Positions 28,427-40,830 of a DNA stretch of 64,000 nt are shown here, one piece after another. The stretch is from Ifrita kowaldi. Taxonomy: Eukaryota; Chordata; Aves; Passeriformes; Cinclosomatidae. The position numbers and the translations under genes were made by a program. The DNA lies in assembly GCA_013398055.1 (NCBI GenBank), contig VZRS01000476.1:1222430-1286429 (forward strand), in the 5' to 3' direction. The stretch's first letter is position 1; every line of letters starts with the position of its first letter. The notes beneath the pieces were generated by a model, which made no database searches, was not told the origin of the DNA, and was given only the letters and a program-made list of their open reading frames with translations.

Positions 28427-31400
28427 TTTGCTTGATCCTGAAGGGCTTCTGAGGTTGTGTAGAGATAGCTTTTCAGTCTGATTTGCCCAAAAGCTGCAGC
28501 TTTGCCCCACACCAAGGCTCTTGCCCAGCCGTGGAGCATGCAAACCATTGCAGAACACTGTGAGCTACAGAGCCCTGCAAAGGAAGAGGTTAGTTAGTTC
28601 CACTGAGGTCAAGACGGCATTCAAAGTGATACTTCAGTTATTCAAGCATGAAGAATAGGAAACATAATTACCTGAACTGCCATCAAATGGTAATATGAGA
28701 TGTAATTCAGCACAAAGATAAACTGAATCCCGTAAGTGCATGCACTATATAACAATGGGAAACACAGAAAGTGGATGAGCCCCAGATAATTACAGTGTGC
28801 ACAGGATCAGTAGGAAAAGCAAACTGCACAGTGAGATGTGCAGGCTGGAAAATGGCCAAGTGTAACATGTGAGTTTACATGGCTAGTTCATGAACTGGGT
28901 GCATGATTTTAACATTGACTGGAATGTCCAGCATGTGAATGAGGTCATTTATCATGCACTCAAGGCTTCATTGAGAAATCTGTGCCACAAAATAATAATT
29001 TATAGGTCAGCATAAAACATGTTTAAGGGAAACTAGACTTTGGTCTCAAACGGATGGATTAATTTTAACCCCTTTAGGTGCTATCGGATCACCCTCACTA
29101 GTGATGTGCTTAATATTTATTCTCTGCCCTAACGAAATTGCTATTTGAGAGACAAAGAGGTCGTTATCACCTGGCACTGGCAGCCATACAGGTATGGGGA
29201 GAGAGGGACCATCGTCAGACGGGCAGAACATCATTGCCAGAAGATAAATCTGCAGCCTCAAAAGGAGGCAATGCACGTTCCAGGTCCTGACTGCCAGCTC
29301 AGGCTCTTGCAAGGGGATAGCCAAGATGCAGCCAGGCAGCACAGTTGCCTCTGAAGTTTGTGTGTTAGCCAGGGCGGTGCCTGCACCTCACACAGCAGGG
29401 CTGCACTTACACCTTCTCTGCCTAAACCTCTTTTCCCGTGTTCTAACAAGAGGTCCTTAAAAAGTTTAACTTCAAACAATTAATGAAGTCTATCTATGTC
29501 ACATCTAGATGCTGCAGATGAATCTGAGTATTGGAAGGTAGAAGGCTGAGGAGATGTCTCCAAAGTTTTCACTGCTCAGGGAGCTGCTCGTATGTTGAAG
29601 CTGCAGCAAGGACCTTAGCATGTTCACAAACTCAAAGTATGAGTCTCAAGATAAATTTTATCTAGGCCAGGACACAACCTCAACCCATGTCAGCAGGAGA
29701 TAGCCAACATAAAATGTATTTCCCACTAATAGTACAACTTTGCCTGTTCTTAAATGTCTGGATACTAATTCCCTGGGTATGTTCAGCCAGCTAGCTGTGC
29801 ATTCCAGATGTTTTGATTTTCCTTGTATTTGCAGCTTTGCCTTATTTTTTTTTTTTTAGGCAGCATAACTGGTTCACTACTGGGCCCTGAATGTTTTCCC
29901 TTTCCTTAAAATGAACAGCAGGCCTGGGTGACTACTAATTGCATAAATGCCTTACTAGTCAGAGGAAGGGCAAAGAAAAGATGGATCCATTACTCAATGG
30001 GAAAAGACAGTTTTTAACAAATGGTGTGGGGAAAGCAGAATTTTGAATGCCTTTCTCATATCAGACTTCAAGAAGAGGGTCAGCTGTGACCACATGTCTT
30101 CCATAATTAATACCAGCAAGAAAATCTAAAAAGAAAAGGAATGAAACCAGACAGTGTGCTGGGATCTTACGAATCTCATTCTGGGGCACTACAAGAACTA
30201 ACAGACAAAAATTTCTGTGTTCTTAATATTTACCTGAATTCACTCAGGATGGGTGAAATACCAGAAGATTTGGAAAGAGCTGATGTTGTGTCTAGACTTA
30301 TAATACTAGAAAGGATTTAGGAATTAAGATCAGCTAGAATGATTGTCTTTCTGGGTCAGGGGGAAACCCTCAATGCCTAAAGTTAAAAGATGATTAATAG
30401 CAAAAATGGCTCTAGAGTTAATCAGAAGCTTAAAACATTACCATGCCATTGTGCAAAACAACTGTACTTGCACTAGGATTTATAAACATTTATCTGCAAT
30501 AATTGTAACATAATCCTTCCACTGCACTCAGCGACTGGAGCACCATGTCCAGCTTTGAAAAATCCCATTGCAGAGGATGATGTGAGCTAACCTGAAAATT
30601 AAAGAAAGTTCAATGCATCTCATCCTCATCACTTAATTAGCAGATAAGAATAACAACAGGTAGAGAGAGGATTTGAATTTCAGCCTAGAAGGATACTAGA
30701 GTCCATCCACCAAAAAAGAAAAGATACACAAGCTTATCAAGTACAAAGAATGTTAAATACATGAGCATTGCTATTTCTTTTTATCATATTTCAGCGTTCT
30801 TTCCACTTTCAGTCAAAAACTTCTCAACTATAGAGCAACTCCTGTCTTGACATCATACGAATAAACTAAAACAGAACTCACAAGTAACTTTTTAATCTAA
30901 TAGAATATCCACAACATTAAATAAATGGATAAATCTGAAAGTTATGCTTTCAATTCAAAACACTAGCTCTTGTTTTGATAAAAGGTGACACTCAAAAATT
31001 ATACATCCTATATTAATAGGGTCAATTCTGGATAGAAAAAAGTCCTGTTTCACAGTAACAGCCAGGCTTGAGGGGATTTTGACAGCAGGACTAATATTTC
31101 TGAGGCTTCTCATTCAAATTTTGCAAAATTAGTCCAGATTTGCATGGTACTGTTTGACTGACACGTACTGAAATGTCTAGTACTGAAGTACTATGGTTCC
31201 AATTAAGTCATGCCACTTAGGTGGCATTCTTACACTGTTGTAAATTTTGTATATACATGAAAAGTTATATACTCAGTATGAAGTACATACCTACATCCTA
31301 AACATGTCAAAGTGATATTGATAAGTTGCTTTATGGAACAAGAACCTAATGAGGAACATTTGAATACCCACAATCCGTGATATCTATTCATTCGCTTAAT

Positions 31401-31944
31401 GTAATCTAAACTTCAAAACCTCTGACAGATTTCAGAAAGACACAATTTAAGGAAAAATTAACCTTCAAAAAATTATACTTAATTTCCCTCAAAATTGTAA
31501 CCTCTCCAAAATTCCCTTATCTATGTGGTTTAAGCTTTTTTTAGAGCTGTGGAGAGAATTGGTGAAATTTTTGTTCATCCCTCATGCCCTTATAGTAAAA
31601 CAAACAGAAGATCCTGAGCTTCCCAAGGGGATGTATAGAGCTCTCCTTCTTTTCCTGCCAGCTCCCAGAGGAAGAACTTTTAAAGCAGATATACTTTTTG
31701 CAATTGAAAAATAGTTCTGTAAGCCATGCAACTACCGTAACTTGGTTTCCAAAGCAGCTTTTTCTTTTATTTTTTATTTGGGATTGACTACTGACTTGGC
31801 AAACTGAATTATACTTAGGCTGCAGTATACATTCAATTTCAAAATGTTTCCATCAGAATTCATGCAATCTCATCCACAGTCTGAATTTTCTTCTCTCGTG
31901 AATTATGGGAGCTGTGAGTTCCACCCTGATCTTGTCCCTGGGGT
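28427..31944. other. Non-coding stretch, no gene recognised
   Basis: AT-rich. At about 29145-29350 both strands happen to be open and a GTATGG donor-like site is present on the plus strand, but the translated products are not recognisable and no convincing acceptor was seen. A run of 13 T lies at 29845-29857. Nothing else was supported. Confidence 0.5.
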
Positions 31945-32075
31945 ATGGCTTTTATGAGGTGTCACCCACTCGTGAACTCTCTGATGTGCAAGAAGGGCTC
32001 AGCACACACTGCAGCTTTTCCCTGAACACAGTATCAATCAGGTTTTCCTTCTCCACCCAGCCAGCAAATTTCCAC
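31945..32075 (-). pseudogene. Decayed C2H2 zinc-finger fragment
   Basis: On the minus strand, from about 32028 down to 31950, one frame reads C-S-GKSCSVC-stop-ALLAHQRVH and then EWVTPHK. This lines up with the classic repeat C-x-GKSFS-x-x-SALxxHQRVH-TGE-x-P-H-K of tandem C2H2 zinc-finger proteins: the GKS-S core, the hydrophobic LL, the HQRVH zinc-ligand histidines and the following PHK are all in register. Just upstream on the same strand (about 32045-32075), in a shifted frame, GGEGKPD precedes the finger where the TGEKPY linker would be. A stop inside the finger, the frame shift and the missing first linker residues mean it cannot encode a working finger. It is most likely an old processed or degraded piece of a zinc-finger gene. 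A chance match is possible, but the spacing argues against it. Confidence 0.55.
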
Positions 32076-35000
32076 AGTATTATAGAAAAATATAGACATG
32101 TACTATTTGACAGGTACAGAACAGAGTATCCTACAAAGCTGCAGTGTATACAGTATATCACAGAAATGCAGTATTTCTGAGACCCTTACCTCTCCATCAT
32201 AATTGCACAAATTCAGGTAATGGGTAAAAGGCTACCAATGAAAGAAAGTCTGCCAGGTATTTTTGACATGACCAATTTTTGCAGGAAATCATGCTTTAAA
32301 AAGTAGCTAAAGTATACTTTATGCTTGGGTCTGAGCCATGATCTCAGAGCAAATGAGAACAGAGGCAGGCCAATCATTCATTACCTAAACAAATGTCCAG
32401 ACATTCAGTTTTCAATAACCATAACTCCAGCTTTTATACTGCATAATCTTAACTGGAAGGGAGGCATGTTCAGCTGCCCTATTAACCCTCCAGGTGAAGT
32501 CATACTTCAGCAGCTATAGAAATAAATATTCATGTGGGCAATTGAAAGAATTTCTACTATCTCATACCTGATCTCTGTTTCCACATTGCAACTATACAAT
32601 TCCAAGAGTTATCTTAATAATATTCTTCTCCAGCTTGGATATTTAATCTAGATTTATTTTGTAATCTAATGGCCCATGTTATTTCTCTATTTCTAAAATT
32701 AATATACTAAAATGAAATAATATAGTCCCTTTAGGTTACCAAAGCTGTGTGTCGCAAGCTCAAAATTTTGAACCATTAACTGTATTATGTTGCACATCTG
32801 ATACCAACCCTAGTTTCACTATAGTTTTCCAGACTACTCTAAAAGGCAGTAAAAGTTCTGATTTTTCTTTTTTTTTTGTTTAAGATCACAGTAAAAATGC
32901 TGCATTTCAAATTGAAAAAAAATGTACTGGTAGCAAAGAAGAGAGCTAGCATTAAATTAGTGAGATAATGAACATTTGTATATACAAGTACTGTACTTAC
33001 AAGATCTGTGTTCTCTGCCCTGATGAATCTAAAACAGTTGCAGAGGAAACAAAAATACTGTAGGCTAAATACAAACATTCTTTGCTTTGCTATTCTTTTA
33101 ATAATGAACTTCCTTGGATGGCAAACCCCTAGTCTGACATGTGTTCTGTATTTGTAGGTACATCCCTGTCAGGAAATGCTGTGAAATGGAAGTTCCTGAC
33201 AAATAAAGTTCTTGGCCTTAAACATTCCATAGATATTACTTGAACATCAGAAAGAATAATTTCCAAACTTTGACCATTATTCTATATCTATTTAAAAACC
33301 ATAATGTTCTTGGAGATAATTAGTAATACACATATGGGTTATGTAGTCTTTGGAGTTCGTCATAAAAACAAAATAGGGAAAATGCAATTAATTCCACTTT
33401 CTGTGGTGCTATTATTGCTTGCTTTACATGAAGAGGCTGTAGATATGAATCCCACTATATCCCCAAAAGTCCTCTGGCCCCCATTTAATAACCAGAGATG
33501 GAACAAACAGGTTTTGTCTAGTTTTGGATCCAACTTAATATGAGATACCAAAAGGTTTAGTCTAAAAGTATTGGCCTTGCATTCCAATCACCATGAACTG
33601 CAAAGTAAAGTGCAGAGGAGAAACCAGGGAGGAAACTAATGGAGAAAAAGAGAGTGAAAAAATAAAGCAAAGTGAAATGATATGAAGCCAAATAATAAAG
33701 CAAATATCAAAAACTCAATAAAAGGGCACAGAGGAAGGAAATTGAAAAGACAGACATTAGTATATTCTCTGCTTTTCTTGGAGGAAAGTATGGGTAACAG
33801 AAATTCATAAATTTCTCCAATCAGTAACACATCCCAGAAGAGAAAAAATCCTATTTTAATTGATTCAGTCATGTAAGTGAATATTAAAAAAGAAAGGTTT
33901 ACCTATCTTCATTTTTTTCTTTAAACCAGCAAATCCTAAAATTATGTTCAGTTTACAAAGAAAACCCTCACCAGATGGGAAATGCCAAAACTCAGACTAT
34001 CTCTGTAAGCCTGTTTCCCACTCCATGTGTGCATGCATTGCATTACAGACTTTCCTTACTCACAACCCCATCCCATCCTTCATATGGCCATCGCCTTGTT
34101 CTCCTCACAAAATCAACAGGACTCATTTCATATGTATGGAAGCAAATTATTTGTCTTGGCTATTCTGGATGTGGACTTGGGGTTCATGTACTGCACACTT
34201 GTCAGGTCTTGGTCTGAAGACCAAGCAACAAATTTTGTAGCCTGGGTCTAAGTATTCCTAATTATAAAATAAGATTTTTATTCTACTCCTTCCTTCTTCA
34301 TTTAGCAAGATGAACCTGGCATCTAGAGAAATTATCGTCAAAGTTGTCCATTAAATTCAGATGAAGAGTAACAGGTAAGTACAAGATGACCTTCTTGAGT
34401 CCTTTGCATTAGACGGTATTTCATGCAATAAAATTGCAGCTGACACTGACTTCAGTTACTGTTATGTGGTTTCAGCTCTGCAAATCAGAACCCATGGTCT
34501 CAGATTTGTACATCCAACAACTAAACCAAAAAAACAAATCCATACAGCCAGCATTCCCTAGTGAAAGTTGAAGCAGTATGTCTGTCTGTGCCACACAGAC
34601 CTCAGTGGCAGAGCTCTGCTCTGACCTTTACTGGCTGTACCTACAAGGACTACTGTCCTCTCTGCCACGAGCTGCCCCCCTGATAACAGAACCCAACTCC
34701 TCAGTTAAGCACAACTCATCTTGCACAAAACAGGGAAAGAATTCTGTAGAACCCCCCTGCCCCCCCCCAACATATAATGTAATTAAAATAAGTCATCATG
34801 CTTTACAGTCCCATTAAAATTATAGCCACAGTTTTGTATTTCTTATCTGTTAAGCACTGAGCTTTGCTGGATTGCAGTCTGTTAGCACCACTCGTGCATG
34901 TTATCTCTTTGGTATTAATTTAAAACTTTCAAAGAAACCAGAAATAGTGTCATGTTGCTTCACATGAAGACATGTGAAGTTCATCAGTAGAAAATAGTCC

Positions 35001-35082
35001 AGAGAACCCAGCTTGATCTTCTGTGCACAGACCAGGATTTTAAGGTGTAGCATACACACACAGCCATGGGGTTTCACTGACA
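32076..35082. other. Non-coding stretch, no gene recognised
   Basis: AT-rich with purine-rich runs (for example 33600-33740). A C-rich tract lies at 34751-34769. No exon, RNA gene or repeat family was recognised. Confidence 0.55.
34751..34769 (+). repeat. C-rich low-complexity tract
   Basis: Six C, then TG, then nine C. A simple tract, comparable to the one at 11540-11562. Confidence 0.85.
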
Positions 35083-37364
35083 TTACACAACAAAGAATGA
35101 AATTTGGTCAAACCCCTCTTCCATGTGGGGTTGTTCAGGACCCCAATCCCCCCCTAACAGAGCCTCCTGCTCCCACTTCTCCATTCCTGCCCCTTTGACC
35201 CACCTAAAAGCCAATCCTCCTTTGCCTTTTTTTTCTCCTCCAAGCCCCAGTCTTCTTCCCACAGGAACTTTCTGCCTCCCCTCACTTCCTACTTCAGCCA
35301 TCTCACTCAGGCTATCCCTGCCCTCTGCCACCTCTTCCACTTTTCCTCTTTACCACTTCAAGACCACACAAACACCCTTGGCTGCTGCTCATGCTCTCTT
35401 GTATTACTCAGCCTTGCCCCAGGGCACTGCCTTGTGGCTTCTATACCCTTCACTGTTTCTTTTGGCTTCTGCTATTTGGTGCCCTTCCACCATCCAGGTC
35501 TGTACCAGCTTCTCACAAAACATCTTTCAAATCATTTTGGCCAATGCTTGGACTTTATTGGGTATCATCCAGTCAGTCCCATTTCCAGAGGGAGAAAACC
35601 ACACTCTGCATTTCAATCACCCTCATAGTATGCTCCCTTCAGAGATATCAATATTTGTTCTTCAACATCTCTTACAAAAACAACTCACAGTAACATCTTG
35701 CCTAAAGTAAAACAACCATCCCAGTGCAGAAAGCCAGTACTTAACAAGGTTTAACTCATGCTCAAAAAGACAGTAAGTGTAAGCTATAAATACTAAAAGC
35801 ACATACCATGTTGCAGCACTTCTGATAGATACTAGATTTCTCTTTTAGAGAAATTTCACCCAAAACTCTAAGGACTGACTGCAACCGTTGCTTTAAGTTG
35901 CAAAGCATTACATAGCCCAACATTTTGAAAAAGTGAGTAAAGTGATAAAGGAATTGAGAGTGCCATAAAAATCACATCCCTTAAAAGGACACACTTTCTG
36001 TTCTGCAAATCCCGCATGATTTCCTTTTCTCAATAATTGAGAGAACACAAACTGCCATTGAAAAAACTTTAGCTTGGTGAAAAACTTACTGCTGCAGGAT
36101 TTTCTGTGAAAGTTTTCAAATGTTAAAAACTTGACAAGCAAACATCATTTACTATAAAATCAATAATATTGGTTACCAGGGCAAAAAGAATTGTACATCT
36201 GGTTTTTTGGAATAAACTTTCTTGCAATACATCTCAAGATCAAAAATTAGTTTCCATATTACATCGCTAAATAAGCAAGATGTTATTAGAGTGAGACCAG
36301 AAATTTAAGCCCTCCCACCTCCAGCTTTTCTATTTGCTCTCTTCTGCCATTAATAAAGTGCTTCAAACCCAGTTTCCTTTGTAGAAACAAACAGATCATC
36401 CATCTCCCTGAGTAAGACTAGGTGTCATCACTTTTCCCTTCTTTGTGAAATAATAAAAGTCATACTGCAGGAAAAAAAAAATTCTTTTAAACCTTATTCA
36501 GGTGGGAATAAAAACTGTGACCTTGGATGCCATGTGTGTGAAATGAAAGTACAGTTTCAAGTTACAAAGGTCTATAATCTACACTTTTTTTCCTGTGGAT
36601 TTAGGATAGAGGGACAGCAATTTCTATTCTGTATTGAAAGGATTCTGCTTCTTGTTCATATTTAAATATAAACTTTATGAAGAGTACAATTAGAATACTA
36701 CTACTTTTATTTCCTGGTAGAATGGCGACTTACTCCCATTTTACACCATGCAGATTAAAGGGCTGCTTTTAAATTCAGTTCTAAGGAGTACTGTCACAAA
36801 AACTAAGTTAAAAGGAGGCAATGTTCCTACAGCCCATTGCTCAACAGATCAGTGAAAGTAGATTGTAATCTTATATTATCCTCCACATTTGTTTGCATTC
36901 TGAAAGCATATAAGCCTTTCCAAATACACTTGATCTGTTTAGTTTTTATACAAGAAATAGTTGCAGCTGCCTCGTTAGGACCCACGAAGAAGAGTTTTAC
37001 TTGCAGGGCTGAAAGATTCTGTGCCTTCACTGATGTCTATTTTCTCTATTTAATCTTTCTCACACTTGCTAATAATTTCAAATCATTATTTCAAATAAAG
37101 CTTCATAATACAGTGGCACATTTAGACTATAAAAGATTGTGATTTACCACTTTGACAGCTAAACATTTTTAGCTTGTATACAGCACCCAGCCAAAACTGA
37201 ACAACAAAAATATTTTGAGCCCTTTTATTTTCAAAACAAATGCTTTATGTACAAGAGTCTGTCATTTAGAAACAGTACACACACACATACACACATATAC
37301 CCCTATTATACAATAATTGATGTTTGAGGTTTATTAAAAGCACAATGATTGCAAATGCATTTGA
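35083..37364. other. Non-coding stretch, left part pyrimidine-rich
   Basis: From about 35110 to 35710 the plus strand is dominated by C and T (CCTCC, CTTCC, TCTCC words), which removes stop codons and creates the longest open frame of the window without any protein-like pattern. The remainder to 37364 is plain AT-rich DNA. It lies directly 3' of the candidate exon at 37401-37620 on the minus strand, so it is likely intron of that gene. Confidence 0.55.
37275..37299 (+). repeat. Short (CA)n microsatellite
   Basis: An interrupted run of ACACACACAC, ATACACACAC and ATATAC. Short and imperfect, so only moderately likely to be polymorphic. Confidence 0.85.
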
Positions 37365-37378
37365 TTTTTTTTTTTTTT
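37365..37378 (+). repeat. Poly-T run of 14
   Basis: Fourteen T followed by GCAG, 22 bases from the donor site of the minus-strand exon. On the plus strand it imitates a splice acceptor. On the minus strand it is a poly-A in the first part of the intron. Confidence 0.85.
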
Positions 37379-37400
37379 GCAGCATGAAATAACCAGTTAC

Positions 37401-37620
37401 CTTTCAGGAAAGGAGCCCTCCGTGGCACAAGCCCTTCTGTGATTTCCACCTGCTCTTGGTGATGCTGTTTAACCAGGTTTCCTTCGCTGCCAGCTCTCAA
37501 AATCTTTTCACCTAGCCTAATTTTTCGTGATCGGCTGTTAAAATCTTCTTTCCTAGACAAAGGCGATTTAGGAGCTGTATTAGCCGCCACAGGTCGAGCC
37601 AACCGAGAGGGTTTGGACAT
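37401..37620 (-). CDS. First coding exon of an unrecognised minus-strand gene
   Basis: Seventy-three codons from ATG (37620-37618) to a splice donor, ending in phase 1. The protein starts MSKPSRLARP and continues with SPLSRKEDF, then SRKIRLGEKILRAGSEGNLV, and ends RRAPFLK. It is rich in Lys and Arg (16 basic against 7 acidic residues), with no signal peptide or membrane segment. The ATG has A at -3. An in-frame TAG lies about 40 bases upstream, so this is the first possible ATG of that frame. The donor is AAAG followed by GTAACT (intron begins at 37400). The frame closes downstream only in low-complexity sequence beyond the donor. Composition and even codon use look coding, unlike other open frames here. 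The basic, Ser/Arg-rich start followed by a charged helix-like segment would fit the head of a cytoskeletal or coiled-coil adaptor, but that is a guess and I do not recognise the family. The partner exons were not found; they should lie at lower coordinates on the minus strand, possibly beyond the window. Confidence 0.62.
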
Positions 37621-37970
37621 CCTGCCTGTGCAGGAATGTACCTGCTCCGAAAGCAATTTCTAAAAGAATCCTTTGCAGCTCACTTTCCAGCACCGAGGCT
37701 GGGGAGTTTGTGTGTGCAGCGCAGCTGGATGTGAAGTGCTGTGCTGCCAGCCCGATCAGTTTTAAACACCAAGCGTTGGGTGGTCACGCAGTTTCCCAGA
37801 CCTGTGGAATGCAAATGTGTGCTGGGGTAAAACAGATGACTCTGTCCCAGTGCTGAGTCCCAGCCACGCTGTGGGGAGTGGATGCTCTTCCAGGGACTGT
37901 CTGGAGCTCCCGGTGTGCACTGAGAGCACCCTGGCACGAGGGGAATGCTCCACCTACGCAGGTACAACGT
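37621..37970 (-). promoter_or_regulatory. Putative 5' UTR and promoter-proximal region of the 37.4-37.6 kb exon
   Basis: Immediately upstream of the ATG on the minus strand the sequence becomes more GC-rich than its surroundings and contains about a dozen CpGs in 350 bases, against almost none in neighbouring DNA. That is what a small promoter or alternative first exon would show. The CCTGCACAG about 5 bases before the ATG could instead be a weak splice acceptor, which would make the exon internal. I cannot decide between the two. No TATA box was identified. Confidence 0.35.
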
Positions 37971-40094
37971 GAAAAACCACCCAGGCGCAGGGTTTACCTC
38001 TGCATGTGGGACCCTCCCGCATTCCTCTCCCAGCCCTCTCTCTCAAACAAACACTTTCTTGTTTCAGCAGATTTCTTCACAGTGTGCCAAAACCGCACTG
38101 CTTCAGTGCTATATGGTAAATGCCTGATGTCAAGAACACATTTGTCTTTGAGTTAAGCACGGTGCAAGCTTAAATTGGATTAAATGATGCATATTCTCCT
38201 AGCACTGTATTATCTGACTCACCAAAAGAAAGGAAGGATTGACAGAAAATATCATCTCTCTTTGAAAAATGGTCCAAATCCCTTATTATTAACTGGCATT
38301 GTTTAGGAAGCAACACTGCACAGAATATTGCCCATTATACTTTCCTATTTCACTGGTACATATATATCTAGAAAATCCCTGGCTTCTTGCACACTACAGA
38401 TAATCATGTCCATTACTGACTCCCTAAAGAAAAAGTTCCTGACCTCAGGCTACATTATTTCAAATTTCAGTTCCTGGGTGCTCTTCTTTGAAAATGCCCA
38501 GGCAAATCCTGCCTAACTTTCTCTGCCAGCTCTGTGCTTGTGAATGCTGCCAAGATGAAGAGCATTTGGTCACATGAAAAGAAAATTCCATTCACCATAA
38601 TTTTGGAAACAACTTCTAAAGAAAAACAATACAGGGCAAACAAAAGAAAACATCACAGCTACAGTTACAGTAAAATCTTCATGCTGAATTTTAAAGTGTA
38701 TTTCTCAATATCCCAGGCAACCAGTATGCTGCATCTCTAATAGAATATGAGGGTCCACTGTATTTCAAAACTAGAATGAACATAAGCAAATCAATATTAC
38801 ACAAGCTAAAGTACTAATAGATATTTAGAAGAAATGCTTAACAAGCAAAAAGAAAGCAAAACATGACCAAATTATTGCAGCCATTCCTCGTTTTCAGAGA
38901 TGGCAACTGTGAAATGCAGTAAAATATTTTTGCAAGTTATTTCCATTTCTTTTTCCCAAGAATCCCACATTAAAGAGATAGATAATTGTTTATGCCTTTT
39001 CTATAAAGCACTGTGTCTATAGCTTTGTTGCCCCATCAAGAATGGGCCAGATTACGTGCAATACAGTAAGCCTTGCTGGGATATTATTCTGCATATTACC
39101 TTATCAATACAGAAGGAACTCTGAGTGGGAAGATTTCTACCCACAAGGAGAAACCTGACAGGCATGAGTGTAACTGGGTCATTAGCAGTGCTCAGGCACA
39201 GCAGGTCGTGCAGAAGACAATGAAGAACACAAACAGGGGTGAAACAAGATGATGAATGGAGAGTTAATCATGTCACTGGAGTAAAGAATGAGTGAAGAAG
39301 GAAGAGAAAATATGAAAGCCAGTATGTATGTGAGAGGTCAGTTGTCCTGAGCCTAAGAAGTACTGTCATTCCCTCTCAAGATCTTGGACTGTTTGACCAG
39401 TAGTAAATTTTAGTATCTTCCATTATGATTTCTCATTGTGTAAGCAGACACAAGTGCTGTATGCTTAAAAAGAGTTTTTGAGCAGTGATAATAATGCCTC
39501 TGACACTACAAAGACATATTTTTAATTCTGCCAAACACATAAAAATTGTGAAATAAAATCCAGTCCTGAGTGACTACAAAAATAGTATTTCGTTTTCTGA
39601 CTCACTACTGCTAAAGCAAAATCCAAGTGAGATTTCTGTACATGACACATTCACCCAACCTAAGCACCCTTATCACAGGTCGCTCGTAGAAAGAATGGCC
39701 TCATCTGTGAAGGAGAATCTAACTAGATGATCACGTTACCTGTAAACTTAAAATAGTTTAATTTCTAAGCAAAGCAAGGACATAGTGAATTCAAGATTTT
39801 CCTAAGGCTCTCTCTAGCAACACAGCAAAAAAGATGGGGAAAGGGAGCTCTATCCATCAGGTTTTGACAGGAAAGGCCCTAAGTTGTCCATTTGGATGCC
39901 AAGGTGACACTTCTCCACTGAAAGACACCAGGAACACCCTGGTTTTGACAAGAAAGAAGCTCTTTGTCTCACAGCAGAGATATAGCCCTGCAGAAATGGG
40001 GTGAGTCAAACAGGCTCCTCAAACACGGGAAATTCCTGGAATACTCCAGTCAAAGATGACCATTTTCAGTAATATCTCAGTGCCTGATGGCACA
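37971..40094. other. Non-coding stretch, no gene recognised
   Basis: AT-rich, frequent stops, no recognisable repeats or exons. Confidence 0.55.
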
Positions 40095-40490
40095 GTGTCA
40101 TATGAGGAGAGGCTGAGAGAGCTGTACCTGCTCAGCCTGGAGGAGGCATCTTATCCATGTGCTTGAACATCTGATGTGGGGATCAAAGGGGAGGGAGCTG
40201 GGCTGTTCTCAGAGCTGCCCAGCAAAAGGACCAGAGGCAATAAGTGCAAATTGAAACACAGGGGAAAGAAAGAAAGAACTTCAGGCTTTTTATGGAGAGA
40301 AGGTGGTCAGACACTGGCACAAGTTGACTGGGGAGGTCATGAAGCCTCCATCCTTGGGGATAAGCAGCACCCAACCAGGCACAGCCCTGACCTGCCTGCT
40401 GTAGCTGAGTCTGCCTGAGCTGGGCGTGGACTAGGCAATCTCCAGAAGTGCCTTCCCACCCCCCAGAGTTTTGTCATTCTGTATTATCAA
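40095..40490 (+). mobile_element. CR1 LINE fragment, 3' portion, diverged
   Basis: The segment opens with ATGAGGAGAGGCTGAGAGAG and GCTCAGCCTGGAGGAG, the well-known CR1 phrase encoding the end of the reverse-transcriptase ORF. It continues with GGGCTGTTCTCAGAG, then GGACCAGAGGCAATAAGTGC, CACTGGCACAAGTTG, CATCCTTGGGG and finally a degraded CCAGAAGTGCCTTCCCACC before the tail. The order matches the 3' 400 bases of avian CR1 in plus orientation. A segment after GGAGGAG is missing and the 3' octamers are almost erased, so this is an older copy than the one at 7480. Confidence 0.88.
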
Positions 40491-40765
40491 ATTTATTCAG
40501 AGGCTATTTATAATCTGGGGGCTTAAATATCTTTGAATATGTCCAACAGTAGATGTACAACCTTACTCCACAATCCCAGCAATTAAATTATCCCATGCCT
40601 GACTGCCATTTCTCGGGGCATTTGCTTCCTTTCTGGTCATTCGTCTGTTTTAGCTTCCTGCAGACTGTGGCACAGTGTTCCCCAAAAAAATAAGCCCTGT
40701 TTGTTTATATTAAAGGGTCTGAGATGTGAAGCTGGTGATTCCAGCTATGAGCATCAAACCCTTAA

Positions 40766-40830
40766 AAAAAAGCCACCAATCCCCCAAAAACCAAAACACC
40801 AAAAAAAACCACCCCCAAATCCCCCCAGAC
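40766..40830 (+). repeat. A/C-rich low-complexity tract
   Basis: AAAAAAA, CCCCCAAAAACC, AACACC, AAAAAAAACCACCCCC and similar words. No repeat-unit structure. Confidence 0.85.

Noticed and set aside
29046..29354. Segment open on both strands with a GTATGG donor-like site
   Set aside because: Neither translation is recognisable and no credible acceptor is paired with the donor.
35123..35710. Longest open frame of the window, 195 codons on the plus strand
   Set aside because: The sequence is dominated by C and T, which excludes stop codons. The product is Ser/Pro/Leu-rich without domain pattern, and there is no splice or promoter context.
37365..37382. Poly-T plus GCAG resembling a plus-strand splice acceptor
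   Set aside because: The following plus-strand sequence reaches stops almost at once, and the coding signal next to it is on the opposite strand.
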